A stretch of 64,000 nucleotides of DNA. Source: Dichomitus squalens LYAD-421 SS1 (lineage: Eukaryota; Basidiomycota; Agaricomycetes; Polyporales; Polyporaceae). Below the pieces are notes generated by a model. The model ran no database searches. It saw only the letters and a program-made list of their open reading frames with translations, and had not been told where the DNA came from. Below, piece by piece: positions 22,101 through 31,978 of the stretch. The position numbers and the translations under genes are program-made. The number at the start of each line of letters is the position of its first letter. Within the stretch, counting starts at the first letter, position 1. The DNA lies in contig NW_006766890.1 in assembly GCF_000275845.1 (NCBI RefSeq), positions 685,042 to 749,041 of the forward strand, read 5' to 3'.

Positions 22101-25007
22101 CAGGTCCTCCGTTCCACTCCGGGTCTGTCCGATTCTAGCGCGAAGGATGCCGTTGTCTCTACTCGACAGAGGGCAGTTGAGAATGCCGAATCCCAGTTCA
22201 TCTCGTGGAAGAAGAGCATCGCCAGTCTGAAGCAGCAGCTTTCCGACGCCCACAAAGCCGAGCTACACCGTGTCGCCGAGGAGACAAGGCTGCGCGAAGA
22301 ACAGGAGCGTCTCGAGGCGGAAGCGGAAGCGCTTCGGGCGCGTGAGGCCGCTGCAGCTGTAGAAGCCGAACGCCTGGTCGCTCTCGAACAGGCTAGGGTT
22401 GAACGTGAGAAGGCAGACGCGGAGGAGAGGGAACGACGGGAACGCGAGCGGGCTGAGTTGGAGGAGAGGGAGCGGCAGGAGCGGATCGCCCGAGAGAAAG
22501 CTGAGGCCGAGGAACGGGAGAGGCGCGCGAGGGAAGAGGAGGAGGCCCGCGCTCGACGCCTACAAGCTGAGGCTGAGGAGAGGGCGCGTCGTGAACAGGC
22601 CGAGATGGAGGAGAGGGCAAGACGCGCGAAAACAGAGGCTGAGGAGAGGGCGCGACGAGAGGCCGAGGAGGAGCTAAGACTGGAGAGGGAGAGGGTCGAA
22701 CGGGAGAGAATGGAGAAGGAGAGACAAGATCAAGAGAGGCTAGCGAAGGAGCGGGCCGAGAAGGAAAGACATCAGCAACAGCTAGAGAGGGAGAGGGCGG
22801 AGGCAGAAGAGCGTGCGCGGCTAGAGCGGAAGAGAGCGGAGGCCGAGGAAAGAGAACTGCGCGAACGACAAGAGGCTGCTGAACATGCTGCGCTTGAGGA
22901 GCTGGAGAGACGCAGGCTAGAGACTTTGCGTCTTGCCGAGGAGTCGGCGGTCACCGACAGTCCTTTAGAGACCGTCGAAGAACTGAGCTTCAGTGCAGAT
23001 GGTGGGTTTGGTGCCGTTTCGGAAGGACTGCTCGCCTGCTCACGAAAGCCTCTAGACATCTTCTCAGTGCGCACGACAACCTCTGGGCTGAGCTCCGAGA
23101 TGAGCGAGCTTAGCTCACGCATATTCTCCTTCCGGAAGCGGCTGAGGTCTATCGGGATCAACGATGCCGCTCGACCCAGCTCGAGGTCCAGTGCCGAACT
23201 GCCTACGGACGATGCTCGCAAGACCATGGTGCAGGCCTTCTCAATACTTGCAAATGAGGTTTTGCAGCTTCCTCGATCGGTACCCGATGAGCCAGTTGTT
23301 AACGCTGACCTCCGGTCTTTGAGGAGCGAGATGGAGGCGTCCAAAGAGCTGTTGACAAGGGTTCACCACTTAGCTGACTTCTCACTCTTGCTGAACGACT
23401 GTGACGAGGCTCTCAGCGATCTCCTGGAGCACATAGACAGTTACCCAGCCCCCCCAGTCGGCCCTCTCGCAGCGATTCACCGATCTAACACTTCTTTGAC
23501 CCCGGAAGATCAGCTCTCGGCTCGTCTCACCTTTACCCGCGACGTTCTTTCGCGCATGAAGACTCTCGCGCGTACTCTCTCTGACGACAGGCGGGTACCG
23601 GCCGAGCACGAGCGTGTCTTGCAGACCTGGTCAGAGCTAGAAGCAATGGCTCTCGACCGTATCAATGGTCAGAAGTCCCGACCGTCGAGCGTGATCAGCT
23701 CGGGGCGCAGCAGCCGTGCCTCTGTCATGAAGAGTTCCTCGCATTCCAGCAAGCCTACGGATAGCCCACGGATACGTGCGAGCTTGGACGTACCTCGTCC
23801 TCGACATAGCCTTGACAAGAAGGGAAGCTTTTCCAAGCTTTCTGCTTCTCCCAAGTTCCTCGTTCCACCCTCCCCTAACCCCAACGCACGCCGTGCCGCT
23901 TCCGGCTCCTCCGTCAGTACGAGTGCGCAGACGCGCAGCTCTAGTCGGATGTCCGTTGCCTCGTCAATCCGCTCTGTTTCGGGGCCTATGTCAGGCTCAG
24001 GCAGCAGCGGTTCGCTATATGGGTCGACGTTCTCGTCCAGGCAACGGACAAATAGCACTACGTCGAACAGCTCACTATTTACTCCACCCATGCCAAGGCG
24101 TCCGCCGCCGTCAACAGGCTCAATATCTCGTCCACGAGCACAGACAGGCGGTACTCGCGCGAGCTCGCCAGCGTATTCGGACGCAGGGAGGTCGACGGGC
24201 AGGTCCAGCCTCAACCTCCCACGGCCCTCGACGTCGACTTCACATTCTACATGGGGGCGTGCCCCGCGTTTGTCCTTCCCCACACCGCACCAGTCTCCGC
24301 CTTCACGCATACCCACCGCTAAGCCAAGAAAACCGTATGTCGCGAATCCGAAGAACAAGCTCGATGTCGCCATTGGGGACGTAGTGAACAAGCTCCCCGT
24401 GGATATCAAGATCGAGCTCGTTGCAGACACATGGAAGGATCAGAGTGGAAAGTATTGGATTGGAGACACGGAGCCCAAGCTCTGTTTCTGCCGCATCCTG
24501 CGGTCTCAGACCGTTATGGTCCGAGTCGGCGGTGGATGGCAAGAGCTATCGAGGTGAGACTTATCTTCACTGAGAAGAGCCTCGTGTGATGACATATAAA
24601 TGTGCAGGTTCATCAAGGACCACTTCGCGGATGCATTCAGACTGTTGCAAGACACTTCCCCGCCTCGATTAGCTTCGAGAGAGGAGAAATGGATCAACTC
24701 ATCGACGCTTGCGCAGGCGGCCGAGGCGATATCCCCAATGGTGCCACCGAAGACGCCAGAGCCCCAAGGCCCTTACCTTCCTTCGTTTGCTCTCTCAACC
24801 CCCAGCGGGAAGAGCCCGCAGTCGCTGAAGACGACCCCTTCTCCGGGATCTCCACTACACGCTCTGCAATTCATTCGACGCGCGGAGATGGGAGACTTGT
24901 CGTACCGTCCGGAAACCCCTACGAGGTCAACGCGGAGCGGAACTTCGTCGGTGCTGCACACTCCCGCCCGCCACCATCCCCATTCACAGCCCGCTTGGCG
25001 ACCATGA
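19134..25007 (+). CDS. GAR-domain microtubule-associated protein, Kar9-like candidate
   Basis: This is a giant cytoskeletal protein of 1881 residues in five exons: 19134-19382, 19445-19634, 19698-20301, 20351-24553 and 24608-25007. The first about 1040 residues are predicted helical, spectrin/Kar9-like (for example TYSFDKLLHLLRDRLDNL near the start). Then comes an almost uninterrupted run of Glu/Arg/Lys (about 22250-22940) of the ER/K single-alpha-helix type. A Ser/Pro-rich basic region follows, carrying S-R-I-P (24303-24314), an SxIP motif of the kind that binds EB1/Bim1. The GAR (Gas2-related) domain lies at about 24345-24640, with KLDVAIGDVVNKLPVDIKIE, SGKYWIGDTEPKLCFCRILR and VMVRVGGGWQELSRFIKDHF. 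GAR domains bind microtubules. A role linking actin or nuclei to microtubule plus ends is inferred from these parts. Confidence 0.85.
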
Positions 25008-25507
25008 CCCTGAAAATGGACCAAATCTTTTGTGTACTCAATGTTATCTGACACGATCCCCACTGTTTCCGAGCATACTGTGATACTGCTGTGCATCACC
25101 ATATACTTCTTCCCATCTTCATCCAGTCCACGTTGGGTCTCATTCTACATCCACAGATGCATGGACATTTACTGTCGCTGCGAACAGAGGGGACGGACGC
25201 GGTATTGGAGTCGTACGTAACCATTTGACTCGAAGCGGTATTTAATGACTTTGATGTTGTTAGCTCTGTACGCCTTGCTTGGATTATGACCTTGTTTTAC
25301 GCCAGAATAATGCATGAGTTGTTGTCCTATACTTCTTATCTCTATCTCTTCAACAGTCTCTAGAGACTCGTAGGCACAACTCTCCTTTTGCCACATCACG
25401 TGGATCTTGAGTGACATACGTTTCTCCTCAGCCGGTCCAGTATTCGGTTCAGGTAAGCAGGACTCACCTTGCTTCTCAACCACCATCCGCTCTAACCTCC
25501 TCCTAGC
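25008..25507. other. Intergenic region between GAR gene and HEI10
   Basis: About 500 bp between two tandem plus-strand genes. It should contain the GAR gene's 3' UTR and the HEI10 promoter. A minus-strand frame at 25169-25621 overlaps HEI10 exon 1 and has no recognisable content. Confidence 0.45.
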
Positions 25508-27434
25508 ATGGACAACCTGCGGTGCAACAGACTCACGTGTCGACGGACACTGAGCGACAAGGCGGTCGTCGTGAGTACACAGGCCTCCGTGCGTCCATAG
25601 CTCCTCTACTGACTGGTGCAAGACGACTTGTAGGTCCTACTCCTGAACCTGTACCAGAGCAGGGATGACCCAAATTACTGATCTGACGCATAGGCTCTCA
25701 TATATTCTGCGGTGAGCACTTGCTGACACTGGAATAACTTCTTCTGCTAACCCGCTCTCAGTTGATTGCGCCAATGAGCTGTTCAACGCATCTAGGCTGT
25801 GTCCAGGTAAACATTTCCGAGTTCATTCATCGTAAAGGTGTTGGTACTTAGCTTGACTTCCTAGCCTGCGAAACATCCTTGACTGAACCGTGAGTGTCAG
25901 CGACGAGGGCCCTCTACAGACCCACTGAGCTGTAGAGACTCCACACAGAGACGATGTCGTGGTATTAAATCCTAAATAATTCTTACAGTCGAGCCCTCAT
26001 CAACCTCGCATCAGGTTTCTTCATTGAATCCCTCCAATGATTACAAGACTGTGTGTATGCGCGCATATATCCACCCTGCGTCTCACATTAACGTCAAACG
26101 AAGTCTGTTCTGTCCGGTTTGAACCCTACCATTATCCTTGAAATCTGTAGCAGGTACGTGCATATGCAATCTTCCGGCAAAATGCATATCATGCAGCTCG
26201 CAAACAGAGCGCTGTCATTCTGGCAATACCAACTGCATCAGGAGTAGTATGTATAGGCCCGTTTCGGTGGCGTTTGGCTCGGAAGAAGCTCAATACACGC
26301 ACAGTTCCTTCCAGCAAGCGCTGTATAAGAATGTCACGGAGAAGAACGCTCAGCTCGAGAAGAGACTGGAAAACGTTATAAGAGAAGGTGCTTCTGCTCA
26401 CATGTACCTCATCTCGTGCTGATAGCGACCTCTTTCAAGCAAATGGAGAGATCAGCCTTCTCACGAACAAAATGTCAGGTGCGCGTACAGCCTGGATAGC
26501 GTTACGCTGGCCGTCAACGTCGTGACAGATATGGGACGGGAAGTGGAAACAGAACGTCGCAAGTCAGCCGGTCTCCAAGATAGCCTGAAAGAAAACGAGA
26601 AAGAGTACCACAAGCTCAAGGTCGGCAGACCGCCTGTAGAAGCATGCTATCATCTGACCGTCTTATAGGCGCAGTACGACAAACTCAAGCGGAAGGCTCT
26701 TCTAGGCGCCACTGTTGGGAGCAGGGACGGCTCAATACCACTGGGGAGTCAGGCTTTGAACATTCCAGATCGCCAAGAAGACTCTGCGCGGCTCAAACAG
26801 GGCATTGCATACACCGCGGGAATAGGCGGCGTAGGCGTTGACGTAGGCGCAGTTGTTGGTAACATGGAAGCTGCAGGCGTAAGTTGACCTTCCCATGCAC
26901 ATGCCAAAGACGTACCGTCCTGAGCAGCTGGTCCCGCAGATTCAGCGCACACCCATCGTCAATCGCACGATTGCCGGTGGTCCGATAGGCATGTCGGGGA
27001 ATTCTGGCTCAACATGGAGGCAGCCGCAGCCTGCAAATGCACACGCACATCGGGGCAGACAAGTGGCGCAACGTCAGCCTTTCAGTGCGATGGACGGTTC
27101 CTACAGGACGAGCGTGAGCACGACGCGTTCGGACCGCTCGGACAGCACAGCAGAGGTGGAGAATCTCCTGGCGCAGACAAGTCGACATACGCATGGGCGA
27201 AACACGAACTTAGACCCTACTAATATGCAATGGTCAACGAACATGTCAAGGGTTCCAACTGCACAAGCTGCACCGGCGCGAACTTCGACTGCGCAATCCA
27301 CGGCGCGAGGTACTGTATCAGCATCGTACGCATTTAGTCTATCGCTCATGACCTGTGTCTTGGGTACAGCATTCGGTCAACCCTCGAAACGTGTGGGACC
27401 AAAATTCAAACCAGCAGGAGTGCCCATGGGGTGA
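25508..27434 (+). CDS. HEI10: Meiotic crossover RING protein (Hei10/CCNB1IP1 family)
   Basis: Hei10 is a RING-type ubiquitin or SUMO ligase of meiotic chromosomes that concentrates at future crossover sites. Fifteen exons fit in frame to 384 residues: 25508-25570, 25623-25629, 25694-25711, 25762-25806, 25865-25889, 25949-25961, 26015-26050, 26104-26153, 26208-26246, 26305-26387, 26440-26478, 26529-26620, 26669-26878, 26940-27309 and 27370-27434. The RING reads MDNLRCNRLTCRRTLSDKAV, then TTCSHIFCVDCANELFNASR and LCPACETSLTEP. The family blocks NPSNDYKTSVLSGLNPTIIL and SFWQYQLHQEYSFQQAL follow, then a coiled coil (NAQLEKRLENVIREANGEIS). The tail is Ser/Arg/Gln-rich and ends FKPAGVPMG. The second exon is only 7 nt and the sixth 13 nt. 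Without the 7-nt exon the RING His-Cys core is out of frame. Confidence 0.92.
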
Positions 27435-27824
27435 CACGGCTCTAGTTTGAGACCGCAACAGTCTGCTTGAGACGTTTGACAGGACCGGCTATGGGAGTCT
27501 ATAGATGGTCGTATGCAGTAGTTGTACAATTGAAGCGGGCGCGATATGGGTACATTAGCTGACGTGTAGCAGCTGTATATCGTAACGGAAGAATGTTCGT
27601 ATGCTAGCATGTAATCGGCATGGATAAAGACGTAGAGAAGCATGAGGAACCAAGTTATCGACAATCCAGTCAGATATCGTAACGGATATTGAAGTTGAAG
27701 AAAGTCGAGTAAGCACATATAAAGAAAAAGATATGACGGATAGGCGTGGTCGCTAAACAAGTCACACTAGATAACGTTGAAGACGAACCCAAGGTGTGAT
27801 GTTAAAATTCACTTGAAGGGAAAT
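27435..27824. other. Convergent intergenic region
   Basis: A 390-bp AT-richer gap between the 3' ends of HEI10 (+) and the CUE-tailed orphan gene (-). It presumably carries both 3' UTRs. I see no gene in it. Confidence 0.5.
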
Positions 27825-30800
27825 TTATTCTCTTCTTAGTGTCCCGTTCTTCTCGTCCTCGAGGTACTGTCCGATAGCCAGAATGTCTTCTCCCGCACGC
27901 CTCAGGTAGCCCGCCAGGACCGATCTCTCCGCATGCGGAAGTAAATCGGCAAGCTTGTCGACCTGCCGCTCAAAGTTAGGATCCGCAGGCACCATCGCCG
28001 AACTTTTCGCCGGGGAGACAGAGGTGTGCGCAGGTCGCGCCCGCGCAAACAGGGACGGCCGGCGTGCCGGGACGGTGCTCTGCCGCTGGCTGTTGTTCGG
28101 GCTCGACTGGGAGCTGCTCGCTGTTGGCGGGCTGGGCGACACCTGAGGCGCGCTCGGGGCTGGAGCTGCTGCGGCTGAGGTTGACATTGGGACTGGGGCC
28201 GGGGAGATGCCAGGACCGACTGAGTACGTCTTCGCGCGCTTGATGTGCCCGGGGGCGGCGCGAGGCCCGCCGGGCACTGACGGCGTCGTGGGCGGCGGTG
28301 TGGGGCGAGAGGGCGCCGGCTGCGAAATGGAGGACGCTATGGCCTGCGGCCGGTGCTTGGTGAGTACCTTCGAGGGGGATTGGGGGGAGAGGAGGCCGCC
28401 GCCCCTGTCCTTGCGTATGCTCGTCTTGCGGCCGAGCGAAGCGAAGAAGCCTGTCGCTGGACCTTTGGAGCCAGGTAGTGAGATAGGGATGGACTTCGTC
28501 GGAGAGAGGAGGATAGAGGATCGGGCGGGGCTGCGTTGAATCGGCGCTAGCGCGAGGGAAGGGTATGGCAGGATCGGAGGAGGTGCAGAGGAAGGTAGGA
28601 CGTCGATGGCTCGTGTTGACAAGTCTGTTGCAGTGTACGCGTCGGAGCGGATGGGGAATGTCGCTTGGGAAGCTAAGGACCCATGTGAGACGTGTCTGAC
28701 GCCAGGAGCCACACCGCCTAGCTCTACCGGCAGAGGATGCAAGGTCTGCTGCGCTGTCCGTTGCGACTGCGAGCGTGGATGGGAAACTACAGAAGCAGAT
28801 ACACGGACGTCAAAAGCGAGATCATCGCATCTCCAACATTGGAACGTACCTGAACGACTCTGCGATTGCGACGCAAGCCACTCCCGCAAACCGCAGTCAT
28901 ACATCGACAACTCATTGATCTTCATAGCGTACCCCTTCGCACGTTCCCTAGAGCTTCTGAGGACCACGATGTCCGCTGCGTTCATAGCTGGCGGCCAGAA
29001 GTGCGAATATTTGACCTTTGGGATGATTCGTCTCCTCGGTGGAGACTCAATCAGGATAGGCGTGTGCTGGTAGTCATGAGAAGGCGGGGGAGGCGGGGAC
29101 AGCGAACGATGCGGATCCGGACTGGAGGAGCGTTTGCTCGACCTGGACGATCGAGACGGTGTACGGGGCAGAGAAGAGAAGCGTTTGAGGTTGAAGTTGG
29201 TGAGCGCCTTGAACGAACTGGGAGCGAGGGCAGAGTCCCGCTTCTCATCGTCGGAGCCGTTGCGGATGCTCTTGGGCGGTAGTGACGGTAGGTGGGATAC
29301 GCTCGAGGAAGACGAGGCAGCGGAGACGAATGAAGGGGAGCGGGAGACAGACAGGATCGGCAACATTGTGGACTTGCCGTTCGGCGAGGAAGGGCGGAGC
29401 GTTGCTTCCTGACTGAGACTCACCCAACTGCTCTCCCTGCGCAACTCGATGCCAGGACGCCTGGCTTCCGGCTCCCTCGGCTCATCCTCTGGCTCCTCCT
29501 GCTCAATCACCACAAAAGGACGTGTCTCCAGATCCGACGAGGTCGGTTGCTCTTCGGAAACAGCTGAGATCAACTGCGCGGATGCCTTCCCCGATGGAGT
29601 AGATATGATCTTCGAGGGTGGAAACGCGCCTTCGCGTACGTGCACAGGCTTCGAAGAGACGAGCCTCACCGACGACCTGCGAAATTCATAATGAATGGGA
29701 CGATGGCTAGCTATGCAGAGAAGCAGCACGTACTCGGGTTCCTCACTATATGTGGATTCCTCGCTCTGGGTCTCCCGGCTGCTGTCCGCTCGAGATGGGG
29801 ATTGTTCACGGCCGAGCTGCTTGTCTACGTCCAGAGGCGTCCTCGCAGCGAGCTTCGCGGACACGGACTGCGGGAGTTGCAGCGCTTCTTTGATAGCGTC
29901 TATGTCGCGCCGTGTGCTGTTCGGCAAGGGGGTGTGGTATCGAGGCGGGCGCGGCGGCGCATTGTCTTTCTCAAAGATAGACCGAGGTGGCGGAGGCAAA
30001 GGGCCGGCCGTCGAGTGCACCCCAGGTTGATAGTGGAGATACGGTGACGACGACGACGGAGAACTGTGGCACGACGGTGACGAGGATGCAGGAGACTGCA
30101 GTGACGGCAAGCCATGGGTGGCTGCGGACTTTGACGCAGAGCGCGCGCTGGGAGGCTGGAGCATCGAAGGGGAGAGTCCCACGATGACGGGTCCTACAAC
30201 GGGCTGGCCTATGCCCTTGCCCTCCCCGATGCCAGGGGTGATGATCCCATCTTCCATCCCAAAGATCGGCGTCGAGAGCAGTCGCTGGTGAGCAGACCGG
30301 ATTGCTCCCGCGCTACTTGTGTCCGAAAGCTCAGGTGTGGTGCCTCCGGGGGACGGTGAGCGGCTCTTGGCGGGAGTCTGGAAGATGGGCACCCTTAGGC
30401 CGGCGCTCTGCGTGTATACGTGGTACTCGTCGGAGGTGGGGCTAGCGGGGCTAAGACTCTCAGAAGCTGTCGAGGCAGAGCTCAGGCCAACGATGCCGAC
30501 GTCACGGGACGACTTGTGGTGCAGGCGGGAGCGGCTCCCGGCGGCGTTGAAGGCCTCGGAAGCAGAGCGCGTGTGTGTCTGGAAGGCGGACGGCGGAGGA
30601 AGGGCGGCGCTGCCGGAGGAGACGGGTGCGGTGGAGGGAGGAGTGAGGTCGGTGTACGTCCTGGGAGACGCGTCGGGAGGCGCGACGAGCGCCAGACCGC
30701 CAATGTGAACCCCGCGACGCGAGAAGAGCGTCCCGGTAGACATCCCGCTGCCGCCAGTGGGGGAGGACGAAGAATCGGCAGACTTGCCGTCGCGGTCCAG

Positions 30801-31487
30801 CCCCTTGCTCCTTTTACGCCCTATCGACATAGGCGGCACGCTCGTCGTCGCGTCCATTTCCACAATGGCCAACCTACGCCTGTCCGCACCGCCCTCCGAC
30901 GGCGTACTAATGCGGCGGGAGTGCCGGGCTCCTGTGCCCGCAGAGTGCTGCGACTGCCTCTGGGTCTCTAACTTATCGGACCGCGTTTCAGCACTTGTGC
31001 GGGGTGTGGAGCGTTCAGGAGATTGAGAGGACGCTGGCGCGTGGGGAAAGACGTGGGCGGCCGCAGGGCCCTGGTGGGAGTCCTCGTCGTCAGAGCTGGA
31101 GTAGTGTGAAGAGTAGTCCGATCTCGAGGACGCTGTAGACTCGCGCCTGATGCCGCGAGGGCGTGGTATCGTGTTCGACAATGGCAAAGAAGGGGTAACT
31201 TGCTGTTGTTGTTCCTGGGTATTGTATTGAGATTCGCGGCCTGACGCGAAGTCGTAAGTCCGCCCAGCGTGTTCGGACTGGTAATAGGAGAGGATCTGAT
31301 CTGTCTCGCGGCGAATGAAGTTCGGACGAAGTGTCGGAGAGAGGGCAGCTTCGTCGCAGAATCGACACTCTCAGCCTCTGCATTGCTTCCTCCGAGGAGA
31401 GGAGGACAGAAACGTACCGGTGCCCGCAGGTAGCTCTCCGCCATGAATAGCGCCCTGAATCGGCTCGGGTAAACAGACGCTGCTCAT
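27825..31487 (-). CDS. Orphan Ser/Pro-rich protein with CUE-like C-terminus
   Basis: I do not recognise an orthologue. Four exons fit: 31487-31418, 31369-29734, 29676-28850 and 28786-27825, giving 1164 residues. The start MSSVCLPEPIQGAIHGGELP leads into a C-R-F-C pair and an ordered-looking block, LRPNFIRRETDQILSYYQSE. Most of the protein is low-complexity Ser/Pro/Ala-rich and probably disordered. An island of conserved appearance lies at about 28880-29030: KVKYSHFWPPAMNAADIVVL and AKGYAMKINELSMYDCGLRE. The last 45 residues resemble a CUE ubiquitin-binding helix bundle (QVDKLADLLPHAERSVLAGY, LRRAGEDILAIGQYLEDEKN). A ubiquitin-linked adaptor role is a guess. Reading the long frame through without introns would insert about 40 odd residues. 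Confidence 0.75.
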
Positions 31488-31978
31488 CTTGGCCGCCTCG
31501 GCTGTCGTTTGGGTATTGGGGCTATGAAGGGGGAGACATGCAAGGGGTATGGGAGATGGTTGGGCTATAAGGTACGTCGGGAGGGCGGGATGGCTACGGG
31601 ATGAGATTCCCCTATGGAGCGCGCCGCAACGGACGCAGCGCCCCTGAGTGTCTATGCCACCGGCCGCACGGTCACCACCGTCGTCACTGTCGCCTTGTGA
31701 ACTTTCCACGTGTCTGGTGCTCTCTCCGACACCGCTCGCCTACATCTCCTGCATCTGCACGCATCAGCTACGGTCTTTCCGCTTCGCGCGATGTTTCCAC
31801 TGCCGTGATGCGCAACGTGTTTCCAAGCTCCACGCCATGCTCTACATCCACTATCATACAGCAACTGTTACAATCGCCACATTGACAACGCCGATACTGA
31901 CACCGGGCGGTGCCGAGGAGACAGGTAGCGTACCGGCAAACCCTGACTACGGCCCCTGCTTCCCACTCTCACGGACTC
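31488..31978. other. Intergenic region between LEU1 3' end and CUE-tailed gene
   Basis: About 490 bp between two tandem minus-strand genes, expected to hold the LEU1 3' UTR and the promoter of the downstream orphan gene. Plus-strand frames here run into LEU1 antisense and are shadows. Confidence 0.45.
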
